In this document: positions 27,676 to 36,867 of the stretch, piece after piece
How positions within the stretch are numbered: position 1 is the stretch's first letter
Layout of the letters: each line of letters begins with the position of its first letter
From: Bacteroidales bacterium
GTDB lineage: Bacteria > Bacteroidota > Bacteroidia > Bacteroidales > UBA932
DNA: 64,000 nt
Direction: 5' to 3'
Assembly: GCA_022653675.1 (NCBI GenBank)
Contig: JALCST010000010.1
Location: 29,541-93,540, forward strand
Made by a program: the position numbers and the translations under genes
Notes under the pieces: model-generated
Told to the model about the DNA's origin: nothing
Seen by the model: the letters and a program-made list of their open reading frames with translations, nothing else
Database searches by the model: none

Positions 27676-28449
27676 TTATTTGTTAATATTAAGTCTAATC
27701 GTAGATATAACGGGGAAATGATCCGACAGGAAAACATGATAGCAGACTTCGGTCGATACGAGTGAGATCCGTCCGGCGGGCCGGCCGACTATGTAATCGA
27801 TCTTAATATGGGGATCCGTGCTTGAAAACGTCATCATGGAATTGTCGGTAAGGTGCTTCCACCCTTTAAGGCCCTTTCTTATCTCGCTGCTTTCGGGAAC
27901 GGCATTCATGTCTCCAGCCAATATCACAGGTGTTTTGATCCTTTTTACCTCCCTGTTTATGAATTCCAGTTGTTTCCCCCTCAGTTCCGGGGAATCGACA
28001 TCCAAATGAGTGCACACGAACGTGACCATATCCCCATCAGGCAGTTCCACCTTGCAAAGCAGCATGGCCCTCGGTTCGTTTTCCACACCCGAATTCGGCA
28101 ACAGTTTCCTTTCGCAACTTACAACCGGATATTTGCTCAATATGCCTATACCGTAATAACCCTTCTCATAATCGATGGTCTTGCCATAGAGTCCGAACAT
28201 ACCCGTTTCATAAGCAAGAACATTTATGAACTTCACCCCGTTTTCTCCAGGAGCGCTTTCCCTGTATGTCGCCCAATCGCATTCCTGCAAAGCCACCAGA
28301 TCCGGATTCTCGCTTGAAATGAAGCGCGCAATGGAATCCATGGACGACAATTGCCCGAATCTCAAATTGTAACTCATGATTTTAAGAGAATCCTGTGCCG
28401 ACAGGTGCAAAACCATGAAAAGCATTACGACCGTCAAAATTTTCTTCAT
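27676..28449 (-). CDS. Secreted endonuclease/exonuclease/phosphatase-fold enzyme 1
   Basis: A 257-residue protein with a signal peptide (MKKILTVVMLFMVLHLSAQ) and all core EEP motifs: IMSYNLRFG, ALQECD (metal-binding Glu), THLDVDS, GDMNAVP (Asp/Asn) and SDHFPVIST (catalytic His). The fold covers metal-dependent phosphodiesterases such as DNases, sphingomyelinases and inositol phosphatases. Export and its place in a SusCD locus point to a host glycoconjugate phosphodiester or nucleic acid as substrate. It is a paralogue of the gene at 29271-30038. Confidence 0.85.
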   Translation of the reverse strand: MKKILTVVMLFMVLHLSAQDSLKIMSYNLRFGQLSSMDSIARFISSENPDLVALQECDWATYRESAPGENGVKFINVLAYETGMFGLYGKTIDYEKGYYGIGILSKYPVVSCERKLLPNSGVENEPRAMLLCKVELPDGDMVTFVCTHLDVDSPELRGKQLEFINREVKRIKTPVILAGDMNAVPESSEIRKGLKGWKHLTDNSMMTFSSTDPHIKIDYIVGRPAGRISLVSTEVCYHVFLSDHFPVISTIRLNINK

Positions 28450-28450
28450 T

Positions 28451-29266
28451 TCACCTCAACTTGTCAAGTTTCTCGATTTCGATATTATAATATGTCAATG
28501 ATGATAAATTCTTTCTGTCTGTCTCCCTGCACACATACCAGACGGGCGAAAGTATGAAAACCCTGTACTCCATCCCTCCATTACAGAAAGTCAATCTAAA
28601 GTCCCTGAAATTTCTCTTGAGATAGTCCGCAGTCTCTTCCGCAAGTCCATCCTTGATGCACCCGATCACTATTCCGTTGCTCTGCAGCAAAGTACTGTCT
28701 TTTTCCACAAGGATCCTCACCATATCCAAATCATCCACCCTGCACGTTAGGAAAGTTATCTCCGTGGTCGTATAAAGCGGAACTTCAAGGGTACACCCCG
28801 AAACGAACTTTCCTTCCCCGGCAACAAGACCTTCACAAGACCCGAACCCGAGATTGGATATGATTCCGGTCCCCTCGAAAGCATCATCTGAAAGTCCATT
28901 CTGGCAAAAATGCGAAGGTTTCTTGACGCTACAGGCTATTTCCAGATGTGGAGCCGCCGATCCTGCGCATGCATCGGAGCGATCGAGAAAATACAACAAC
29001 GGAGTGGTCTTTTCGGAACTGCCTATATGGGATGCCACGCTGTCCATCTCTCTTTTATCCTGGAAAAGAGTTCCGGAGTCGCACCTCGTAAAGAATTCCA
29101 CAAAGAACAAATTATATTTGTTCACTTCGGCTGGAGGATCGGGAGCAACGTAAACACTATCGCCTTTATTTCCTCCTCCGTTATTTTGATTGCTTCCGCC
29201 CAATCCGGAACAACCCAGAAAAGGTAACATAAAGACAATCGCTGCTATCGGTAATACTCTTTTCAT
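28451..29266 (-). CDS. Lipoprotein of the glycan locus, unknown
   Basis: The start at MKRVLPIAA gives 271 residues; the frame runs 12 codons further without a signal-like start. The signal ends in FLGC (lipid-anchored Cys about 19), followed by a Gly/Asn-rich linker and a domain with many Cys (RSDACAGSAAPHLEIACSVK, FGSCEGLVAGEG). It is sandwiched between the two EEP enzymes with 1-4 bp spacing, so it is certainly cotranscribed. It may be a diverged member of their complex, but no catalytic residues are apparent. Confidence 0.65.
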   Translation of the reverse strand: MKRVLPIAAIVFMLPFLGCSGLGGSNQNNGGGNKGDSVYVAPDPPAEVNKYNLFFVEFFTRCDSGTLFQDKREMDSVASHIGSSEKTTPLLYFLDRSDACAGSAAPHLEIACSVKKPSHFCQNGLSDDAFEGTGIISNLGFGSCEGLVAGEGKFVSGCTLEVPLYTTTEITFLTCRVDDLDMVRILVEKDSTLLQSNGIVIGCIKDGLAEETADYLKRNFRDFRLTFCNGGMEYRVFILSPVWYVCRETDRKNLSSLTYYNIEIEKLDKLR

Positions 29267-29270
29267 CTCA

Positions 29271-30038
29271 TCAATATTCGAATTCCAAATCGGCCACCAC
29301 AAAACAGTGATCGGAAAGATCAGGACGGTTCACTATCTCGTAGGAGGTCGCTTTCCATGTCTTGGGATAACCCATGACATAATCTATCCTTGATGCAGGG
29401 GTGCCAGAAGGATATGTATCCCCTGTCCCTTTGCCGATATCCTGCCATTTGAACATGGCATACTGCAATGTCTCAGAATCAGGGTCGGCATTGAAATCAC
29501 CCATAAGCAATGTCGGGGTGGAATCGTCAATAAACATCTTGTTGTTTATGTCGGCAATGTTGCTTACCCTGATTTGGTCGGATTCCACGGCAAGATGAGT
29601 GGCGGCGATACGTAATATGTTCCCGTCCGGCAATTCCAGGTATACCCAAGCGGTAGCCCTCGGTTCACGTGCTCCGGAAGGATAGGAAACCACTTTATCT
29701 GCTTTGTAGAAAGGGTACTTGCACAAAACTCCGACGCCGAATCCGCCATCCTGGTAAGTAAACGATTTGCCGTAAAATTGGAACATCCCCAAATCAGCGG
29801 CCAATTCGCTTAGCCAGTCTTTCCCTCCGTTTCTGATCGTCATATTATCCACTTCCTGCACGGAAATCACATCAGGATCATATTCCTTTATACATTCGGC
29901 AAAAGGTCCGGTTTCATGCGAAGCAAGTTCACCTCCCTCCTTTATGTTCATGGTCATGACCCGTATCTTTATAGTCCGGCCTTCGGCCGAAATAACCGAT
30001 AGAAAAACGATTGACAATATTATGAGAAACCTCTTCAT
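29271..30038 (-). CDS. Secreted endonuclease/exonuclease/phosphatase-fold enzyme 2
   Basis: A 255-residue protein with signal peptide (FLIILSIVFLSVISAEG) and EEP motifs VMTMNIKEGG, VISVQEVDN, AATHLAVESDQ, LMGDFNADPDSET, RIDYVMG and LSDHCFVVADLEF. It shares the plan of enzyme 1 but differs in loops, so the pair may act on different phosphodiesters or successive bonds. It lies 4 bp downstream of susD-like gene. Confidence 0.85.
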   Translation of the reverse strand: MKRFLIILSIVFLSVISAEGRTIKIRVMTMNIKEGGELASHETGPFAECIKEYDPDVISVQEVDNMTIRNGGKDWLSELAADLGMFQFYGKSFTYQDGGFGVGVLCKYPFYKADKVVSYPSGAREPRATAWVYLELPDGNILRIAATHLAVESDQIRVSNIADINNKMFIDDSTPTLLMGDFNADPDSETLQYAMFKWQDIGKGTGDTYPSGTPASRIDYVMGYPKTWKATSYEIVNRPDLSDHCFVVADLEFEY

Positions 30039-30042
30039 ATCT

Positions 30043-31731
30043 TTAATCCCATCCCGGGTTATTTGGTTTTAATTTTGGATTCAATTGCATTTGTGCGAAA
30101 GGCAGCGAAAGGAGGTAGTTCTTATCCGAATCGAATGTCCTGCCGCTCTCGATAAGAAGATAATCCTCGCCGTTCACGTTATCCCAGCTCAAATCGTCAA
30201 GGTCGGTGGATAATTTCGACTGGTCAAGCCATTCCCTCTTCACGCCAAGCAAATCGTTACCGAGAAGATTACCTTCCTTCCATCTTATGATATCGAAATA
30301 CCTCTGGCCTTCGAAAAACATTTCCACCCTTCTTTCCCTCCTGATTTCAGTACGGATATCGGATCCGACAGGCAGATTGTCAAGCGTCATGTGAACCATG
30401 CCTACACGGTCGCGCAGCTTGTTTATGGTGATATCGAGGTCATTCTGCGTCAACGTTCCGAGACGTTCCTTAGCCTCGGCATAATTCAACAGCACTTCGG
30501 CATATCTGATGATCACTATGTCGTTATCGTCATGTCCGACATATTGTACCGTCGACGGTTCCACATATTTCCTCAGATAATAGCCGGAATATGTCATGCA
30601 GCCCTTCTTGTCGTTGCTCAATTTCGGATAGGTGAATATGCCGTTGTTCGCATTATCAACGTTGCCATCCTTGCCTCCTGTCCATGCGGTACCTGGAGCC
30701 AGTATCGACTGGCACATCCTCGGGTCGCGATCCTTGAAGACATCCTCGTACGTCGCAGCGGTGGAAGGATCCCATATCTTGCCATCCTTCGTAAGATAAC
30801 ATTCTATCATGGATTCGGTAGGAACCCACCTCGCATAATCGTTCGGAACCCATGCTTCCCTAGACAGATTATGGGATGTTCGCGCATCGGCACCCAAATC
30901 ATAGTTATACACATAAGCAAGTATGACTTCGTGATCATCGGAATTTCTCGAAGCCCTTCCGGTATAATTGAACAGATTCACATAATCCACATCAGGATGA
31001 CCGGTACTGTATAATTTGTAATATGGTATGGCCATAGCTCTTTGGGCGGCATCAACGCACTTCTCCCACATACCGTTATACAGGTAAATTCTCGACAGCA
31101 GCGCGAGCGCTGCTTCCTGCGAAATACGCCCGAATTCATCGCCACCGGCCAGTATATATTCGGGTAAGTACTTGTAATGTGCTTCCAGATCTCTTGTTAT
31201 ATTGGCGATGACCGTATCTCTCGGATCCCTTCCACGATATACGTCGGCGGAATTCACATTCAATTCATCCGTTATATAAGGCACGTCCCCGAAATAGGTC
31301 GTAAGCATCCAGTAGCTGTATGCCCTGTAAAAATACGCTTCCGCGGCATACCTTTCCCTTATGCTGTCGCTTAGGGTGACTGCCCTCTTGTAATTGTTCA
31401 GAAAATAGTTAGTTTCCCCTATGCAGTAATAAAGCTTTTTCCAGATGCTGTTTATCTGCGATATGTCGGTGGAATAATTGCCTCCTCCTATGGTCCGGTA
31501 AGCCGTAGGTACGGCCCATGGACAGCTTTCGGCCATTATCTCAGTCATATTCAGATAATCCTTGCCGACAAGGACTGCGGAAAAGACGTTCGCCGCACTT
31601 TTTACGTGGCTTTCGTTCTGCCAGAAATTTTCATCGGTGATCGTATCCTGAGGGTATAAGTCCAGAAAACTGTCATTGCAGGAAGCAAGGAACACACACA
31701 CAAGCAAAATCGGGAAAATATATCTTTTCAT
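30043..31731 (-). CDS. SusD-like outer-membrane glycan-binding lipoprotein
   Basis: 562 residues from MKRYIF (the open frame has four more upstream residues). The lipobox LASC follows the signal peptide. The SusD/RagB fold is evident from DSFLDLYPQDTITDENFWQN, the TPR-rich helical body, ALLSRIYLYNGMWEKCVDAA, RYAEVLLNYAEAKERLG and the C-terminal ETRRERRVEMFFEGQRYFD-like motif. It captures substrate on the cell surface and hands it to the SusC partner encoded 12 bp upstream. In operon with all downstream enzymes. Confidence 0.95.
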   Translation of the reverse strand: MKRYIFPILLVCVFLASCNDSFLDLYPQDTITDENFWQNESHVKSAANVFSAVLVGKDYLNMTEIMAESCPWAVPTAYRTIGGGNYSTDISQINSIWKKLYYCIGETNYFLNNYKRAVTLSDSIRERYAAEAYFYRAYSYWMLTTYFGDVPYITDELNVNSADVYRGRDPRDTVIANITRDLEAHYKYLPEYILAGGDEFGRISQEAALALLSRIYLYNGMWEKCVDAAQRAMAIPYYKLYSTGHPDVDYVNLFNYTGRASRNSDDHEVILAYVYNYDLGADARTSHNLSREAWVPNDYARWVPTESMIECYLTKDGKIWDPSTAATYEDVFKDRDPRMCQSILAPGTAWTGGKDGNVDNANNGIFTYPKLSNDKKGCMTYSGYYLRKYVEPSTVQYVGHDDNDIVIIRYAEVLLNYAEAKERLGTLTQNDLDITINKLRDRVGMVHMTLDNLPVGSDIRTEIRRERRVEMFFEGQRYFDIIRWKEGNLLGNDLLGVKREWLDQSKLSTDLDDLSWDNVNGEDYLLIESGRTFDSDKNYLLSLPFAQMQLNPKLKPNNPGWD

Positions 31732-31743
31732 TGTCGGATCCAT

Positions 31744-34700
31744 TTATTTGAAAGTAATATTTATGCCTAATACGACCGTCTTTACCTGAGGGTAATAACC
31801 ACCGCTCGAAACGGGTGTCTCGGGATCGTATGCGTAAAAGAACTTGGTGAAAGTGAAAAGGTTGTCGGCGGAAACGTATATCCTGGACTTGTCTATCCTG
31901 CATTTTTTCAGTATCCCTTCCGGAAGACTATATCCGATTTGCAAGTTCTTTACCCTCAGGTAGGAAGCATCCTCAAGCCAATAGGTGGAAAAGGTGTTCT
32001 GGTTATATCCCACGTTATATGTCAAACGGGGATAACTCGCATCGGGATCGGGATTGGATTCCAGGTTGAACCTTTTCAGGTGTACGATCTGGGGATAGGC
32101 GGCCATATCCTGGAAGCAATTCCTTGCAGATCCCTTCAAGTACCCGTCACACTTGCCCACTCCCTGTATTGTAAATCCCAGATCCCAGTTACGATATGTC
32201 AGGTTGCCTACGAAGCTATATGTGTACCTCGGAATGTTACTGCCGAGTACCACCCTGTCATATTCGGGAGTTATCCTTCCGTCAGGTTTCCCTTCGGGAC
32301 CCGATATGTCCTTATATTTTATATCGCCCGGCTGGTAATCGTTTCCGACCACAACCGGCACATTCGGATTCATGTACTTTTTCTCAGACTCGTCATAATA
32401 TCCGAAATCTTCCGGCATCATAAGGCCTTCCGCGACATATCCGTAGAAAGCATCTATCGGATATCCGACCATCCTTATCTGGTAGCCGCTCAAATCCGGT
32501 TCAGTATCCCCGAGATCAGTTATCTTGTTCTTCACATCGGCCAGATTGAACGTAAGCGAATAGCCCAGGGCGCCTATGTTATCCTTCCATCCGACGTTCA
32601 GTTCCCATCCCTTGTTATTCACCGAACCCGCATTCTCTTCCGAAGGGACAGCTCCTATCTGCGCCGGATAGTTGAGTTGCAGCAGTATGCCGTCAGTATC
32701 CTTGTCATACCAATCGAAAGAGGCCGAAAGACGGTCGTTGAACATATTCAGATCGACTCCGACGTTGAACATCTTGACTTTCTCCCAACTCAATTCCGGA
32801 TTTGCCAATGTCGTTTGCGTATATCCGGTCGTAGGATTTGTCCCTATAAGGGAGATCCCGCTCGTTTCGGAAGTCAGGACGGACAGGTAAGGATAATCGC
32901 TCGACCCTACGTACTGGTTCCCGAGCATTCCCCAGGATACCCTCAACTTAAGGTTGTCGACCATTGGCTTCATGAAATCCATGAAATCCTCCTCGCTGGC
33001 TCTCCACCCGGCGGAAAATGACGGGAAAAGCCCCCCTCGGTGCTCCTTCTGGAAATGAGAGGAGAGATCGTACCTAAGATCGGTTTCGAATAGGTATCTA
33101 CCGGCATAATTATAACTGACCCTACCGAATCCGGATCGCAAAGCCCATTGCGAAGTCGAAGCATCGTTGCTCATGGTAGTGGCATCTCCCAAATTCAATG
33201 CGGGATTATCTTCCGTTATCAGGTTTTCCCTCGAAGCGCTGAAAGTCTTGTATTTGTATGACTCCTGCGAAAAACCGACCACGCCGCTTATGTTATGTTC
33301 GCCTATGTCGAAATCGAAATTGGATTGCAATATGAGGGTTTCCTGTTTCTTGACCACGTCGGTAACCTTAAGGGAATTAGGATAATTGTACTTATAGCTC
33401 GAATTATCGTCAGGATTTGCAAATTCTATAGTTTTACGCAAGGCGTTCGCAAGCCCGTCTGCATTGGAAAAGTTGTATGTGGCACTTACATTCCATCCTT
33501 TCGTTATATCAACCTTCATCGTCTCCTGGATAGAAAGTTCGCCGTAATCGGTAGTCGTCCTGCCTCCATCGTTAAGGATCGCGACCGGATTCGTATTGCC
33601 TCCTCCGTAAGCCCATGTTCCATCAGTATATCTTATGGGCACGTTGGGAGCTATTCTCATAGCTTGGTAAATGGCCCCTCCCTGGCTAGTAAGCGCACCT
33701 ACCGGCGCCCAGATATGTCTTGACGTGTAACTTATGTTAGAATTCAACGTGACTATATCCAGAACCTTGGAATCCATCTTGAACCTCAGGTTATTGCGCC
33801 TTTCACCGGTTGAATTTCCGACCGTGAGGCCATCCTGGTCTAAATACCTGTAGCTCAGAAGGTACCCACTGTTCCCCACATGGCTTTGTATGCCCACATA
33901 ATAATTCTGTTGCGGTGCATACGTGTCAAGCACACTGTTTACCCAATCTGTATTGCCGAAATAATTAGGATCGGAGAGTTTTTCCACCTTATCGAATTGC
34001 TCTTCCGTCCATGCAATGGGAGCACCGACATTAGTTCTGGCTTCGTTGTCCAACGTCATGTAATCCACTGCACCGCACATTTCGGGCAAGCGGACCGGCA
34101 TCTGGAATCCGTAATATGAATTGAAGGTTATCCGCGTACTCTGCTTTCCATTTCCTATGTTTCTCGTAGTGATAAGCAGTACGCCGTTGGCGGCACGTGC
34201 ACCGTATATAGCCGAAGAAGCGGCATCCTTAAGCACGGAAATACTTTCAATATCCTCCGGATTAAGGGAACTCATATCGCCTTCCACCCCATCTATCAAT
34301 ATGAGGGGATTATTATTCCCTATGGTTCCTATTCCCCTTATCCTTATCGTGGTAAGGGAAGATCCCGGTTGTCCGCTCGGATTTACGACGGTAACTCCAG
34401 GCAAAAGTCCCTGCAATCCATTCGAAACGCTTGAAATAGGTCTTGCTTCCATCTCGCCTGCATTTATCATGGATACGGAACCCGTAAGATTTATTTTCTT
34501 CTGGACGCCGTAGCCTACAACAACGGCTTCGTTCAACAGCTCGGTGTCGTCCTTCAGCGTAAAGTCGATCACCGCTTTACCATCAATTGACATGGACGCC
34601 TTCTTATATCCTATGAAATATACGCTTATTACGTCTGAAGGAGACGCTTCCAACTCGTACTTGCCGTCGGTATCAGTTGTCGTACCCACTTTCTTATCGG

Positions 34701-35100
34701 CTATGAAAACACTTGCCCCGATTATAGGTTGCCCCTTTGCATCTTTTACATGCCCCGATATCATCCTGTTTGTCCGCATTTCCTTCGATTCAATACCGCC
34801 GGTCTCCTTATGGAACAGGATTATCTGCTTTTCAGGTTTTATCTCATAACCGATTTCAAGTCCATTAAGAACGGTTTCCATGACCTTTTCTATCGTTTGC
34901 CCCTTCAGGTCCGCACTGACTTTCGAATCGAGGCCTTTCAGCGAATTGCTGTAGAAGAAGTTGTAATCACTGATATTCTCTATCTCCTTAATCGCCTGTA
35001 CCAGCGGTATGTCATGGAATTTCACCGTAATCTGAGCCATGCACGGAAAAGTTGCAAAGAGCATAAAAACGATCAATCCATAAAACCCAAGTCTTTTCAT
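31744..35100 (-). CDS. SusC-like TonB-dependent transporter with STN domain
   Basis: An 1118-residue protein. A signal peptide is followed by a secretin/TonB N-terminal (STN) signalling domain (VKFHDIPLVQAIKEIENIS) at about 25-95. Next come a carboxypeptidase-regulatory-like domain (ISGHVKDAKGQPIIGASVFI) at about 112-190, a plug (VVVGYGVQKKINLTGSVSMI, GIGTIGNNNPLILIDGVEGD), a 22-strand barrel and a C-terminal strand VLGINITFK. The STN domain signals substrate to the FecR/sigma pair encoded immediately upstream. It overlaps that FecR gene by ATGA. Confidence 0.95.
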   Translation of the reverse strand: MKRLGFYGLIVFMLFATFPCMAQITVKFHDIPLVQAIKEIENISDYNFFYSNSLKGLDSKVSADLKGQTIEKVMETVLNGLEIGYEIKPEKQIILFHKETGGIESKEMRTNRMISGHVKDAKGQPIIGASVFIADKKVGTTTDTDGKYELEASPSDVISVYFIGYKKASMSIDGKAVIDFTLKDDTELLNEAVVVGYGVQKKINLTGSVSMINAGEMEARPISSVSNGLQGLLPGVTVVNPSGQPGSSLTTIRIRGIGTIGNNNPLILIDGVEGDMSSLNPEDIESISVLKDAASSAIYGARAANGVLLITTRNIGNGKQSTRITFNSYYGFQMPVRLPEMCGAVDYMTLDNEARTNVGAPIAWTEEQFDKVEKLSDPNYFGNTDWVNSVLDTYAPQQNYYVGIQSHVGNSGYLLSYRYLDQDGLTVGNSTGERRNNLRFKMDSKVLDIVTLNSNISYTSRHIWAPVGALTSQGGAIYQAMRIAPNVPIRYTDGTWAYGGGNTNPVAILNDGGRTTTDYGELSIQETMKVDITKGWNVSATYNFSNADGLANALRKTIEFANPDDNSSYKYNYPNSLKVTDVVKKQETLILQSNFDFDIGEHNISGVVGFSQESYKYKTFSASRENLITEDNPALNLGDATTMSNDASTSQWALRSGFGRVSYNYAGRYLFETDLRYDLSSHFQKEHRGGLFPSFSAGWRASEEDFMDFMKPMVDNLKLRVSWGMLGNQYVGSSDYPYLSVLTSETSGISLIGTNPTTGYTQTTLANPELSWEKVKMFNVGVDLNMFNDRLSASFDWYDKDTDGILLQLNYPAQIGAVPSEENAGSVNNKGWELNVGWKDNIGALGYSLTFNLADVKNKITDLGDTEPDLSGYQIRMVGYPIDAFYGYVAEGLMMPEDFGYYDESEKKYMNPNVPVVVGNDYQPGDIKYKDISGPEGKPDGRITPEYDRVVLGSNIPRYTYSFVGNLTYRNWDLGFTIQGVGKCDGYLKGSARNCFQDMAAYPQIVHLKRFNLESNPDPDASYPRLTYNVGYNQNTFSTYWLEDASYLRVKNLQIGYSLPEGILKKCRIDKSRIYVSADNLFTFTKFFYAYDPETPVSSGGYYPQVKTVVLGINITFK

Positions 35101-36095
35101 TCTTTTCTTTTACTTTTTGAATTGAAAAAAATAGTATCGTTTATTATATCGTAATCCACATTTGAAGTAAGCGTTATAAGATCAAGCACATTCTCCAGTT
35201 TGGTATTCATTATCAACCCGGTATATTTTATTTTCCGTATCCCTTCGTTTTTGAAAGCTATGTTGACACCGTAATTCCTTTCAAGAATCTTAGCTATATC
35301 CTCAAGGCTGCTGGAATCGAATAGTATTTCGTCGTTTCTCCAAGGAAGCCGGTATCCTTTCCCAAGATTTTCCTTGGAATCGAATCCCCCGTCCGTTTTA
35401 GAATAGGATATGCGTTCGTCGGGTAAAAGGTAGACCGTCTTGTTCTTCGATCTGGTCTTCACCTTCCCGTTTATCAGGGTGGTCGTTATTCTGTCGTCTT
35501 CCGAATATGCCTTGACATTGAATTTCGTGCCCAGCGCCTCTACGGATACCGCACCCGCATTGACGATGAACGGACACGACTTGTTCTTGGCCACTTCGAA
35601 GAAAGCCTCGCCTTCCAGCCCTATCTTCCTTTCTTTCTTCGAATAATCCGACGAATATGTTATTTTCGTATCGGAGTTCAACCACACTATGCTGCTGTCA
35701 GGCAATAAGACCTCGCTTCTTTCCCCCTTGTCGGTACAGGCGGAAAACATTTCGCTCTTCCGCCCCATAGTCCCATATTTATAACCCGCAAAGCCTACCA
35801 TAAACAATATGGCTGCGGCGGCAGCCCACCTTGCAATCCTGATTGCAAACGGGATCTTATGTGCCTTGGACACATCGGCCGTGGTCCTTATCCTTGCGGC
35901 GATTTCCTTCTTCATTCGACGCATAGTGACCGAATCCACCCTGTCCGGGCTTTTTTCCCATACTCTTCCAAAATATTCTTCAAGATCCTCTTCGGATTCG
36001 TCCTTGATCCATTCGGCCAGTTCGGCGTTCTCCTTTTCATTAGTTTCGCCGGCATAGAACTTCTTCAGCAATCCTATGTATTCGTCTTTTTTCAT
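35097..36095 (-). CDS. FecR-family anti-sigma factor
   Basis: 332 residues from MKKDEYIGLL. An N-terminal cytoplasmic domain binds the sigma factor. A single membrane helix (ARWAAAAAILFMVGFAGY) lies near residue 90, followed by the FecR domain (ACTDKGERSEVLLPDSSIVW, GEAFFEVAKNKSCPFIVNAG) and a C-terminal DUF4974-like domain (LEDIAKILERNYGVNIAFKN). It relays the signal from the STN domain of the SusC partner. Stop overlaps SusC start (ATGA), showing tight coupling. Confidence 0.95.
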   Translation of the reverse strand: MKKDEYIGLLKKFYAGETNEKENAELAEWIKDESEEDLEEYFGRVWEKSPDRVDSVTMRRMKKEIAARIRTTADVSKAHKIPFAIRIARWAAAAAILFMVGFAGYKYGTMGRKSEMFSACTDKGERSEVLLPDSSIVWLNSDTKITYSSDYSKKERKIGLEGEAFFEVAKNKSCPFIVNAGAVSVEALGTKFNVKAYSEDDRITTTLINGKVKTRSKNKTVYLLPDERISYSKTDGGFDSKENLGKGYRLPWRNDEILFDSSSLEDIAKILERNYGVNIAFKNEGIRKIKYTGLIMNTKLENVLDLITLTSNVDYDIINDTIFFNSKSKRKE

Positions 36096-36166
36096 ATCTT
36101 CAAGATTATATATCCGTAAGCACATGGAATCACTTACAGAAATTTGATAATTATTTTATGATTTTT

Positions 36167-36742
36167 TCAAATAAAGAATAACAGGAAACAGAGAAAATCA
36201 TCGATTCCTTTTCTGAGGGCTTTCCTTGCCCTGTATAACTGCGTATCAACGGTCTTTACCGAGATGCCAAGCTCTTCAGCAATCTGAGACGGCTTTTTCC
36301 CCTCGCGGGTATTCATCAAGTATATTCTTTTCATGGCTTCCGGAAATCCCCCGATTATTTTCCCGATCCTTTCCTCGATATATTTCCTGTTCATCTCGTT
36401 TGTGGTCGTATCCTCGGCCGAGTTCGAATTCGCCTTCTCGTAAGAGAGGAAACGTTCCCCTAAAAGCCTCTTTCTCGTCTCCTTATAAACGAAATGTCTT
36501 GCGATGGTATATATATAGGCGACAAACCTGCCCTCCGGGTCTATGTTTTCCCTTTTTTCCCATACCTTCATGAAACAATCCTGGGTCATATCCTCCGCCA
36601 AGGATTTATCCGCAAGAATCGACGAAATGAAATTGTATATCCGGCCGGCATATTTGTCGTACAGCTCTAGAAAAGATTCGGAATCACCTTTTCTGAGCCT
36701 TCTTAACAATGTTTTCTCATCCTGTTTGTTTTCTATATCCAT
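36167..36742 (-). CDS. ECF sigma factor of the glycan locus
   Basis: A 191-residue sigma-70-family factor. Region 2 shows YDKYAGRIYNFISSILADKS and TQDCFMKVWEKR (promoter melting). Region 4 ends in the helix-turn-helix QIAEELGISVKTVDTQLYRA. Together with the FecR protein it should switch on this operon when substrate is transported. It is the first gene of the operon, 71 bp upstream of FecR, and is divergent from the lipoprotein at 36868. Confidence 0.93.
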   Translation of the reverse strand: MDIENKQDEKTLLRRLRKGDSESFLELYDKYAGRIYNFISSILADKSLAEDMTQDCFMKVWEKRENIDPEGRFVAYIYTIARHFVYKETRKRLLGERFLSYEKANSNSAEDTTTNEMNRKYIEERIGKIIGGFPEAMKRIYLMNTREGKKPSQIAEELGISVKTVDTQLYRARKALRKGIDDFLCFLLFFI

Positions 36743-36867
36743 GATAACCGGAGACGAAAGGTAATACCGGAGGCATTCATTTCCAAATTACTTCGTCCAT
36801 ATCGGAACGACAGGCGGCCGGGTCCGATTATTGCAGCTATTAAGGCCTATCGAACTTATATGTCAAA

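Noticed and set aside
31939..33021. A 360-codon + strand ORF across the SusC gene
   Set aside because: It runs antisense to a strong transporter gene and its protein lacks any motif; it is a compositional shadow.
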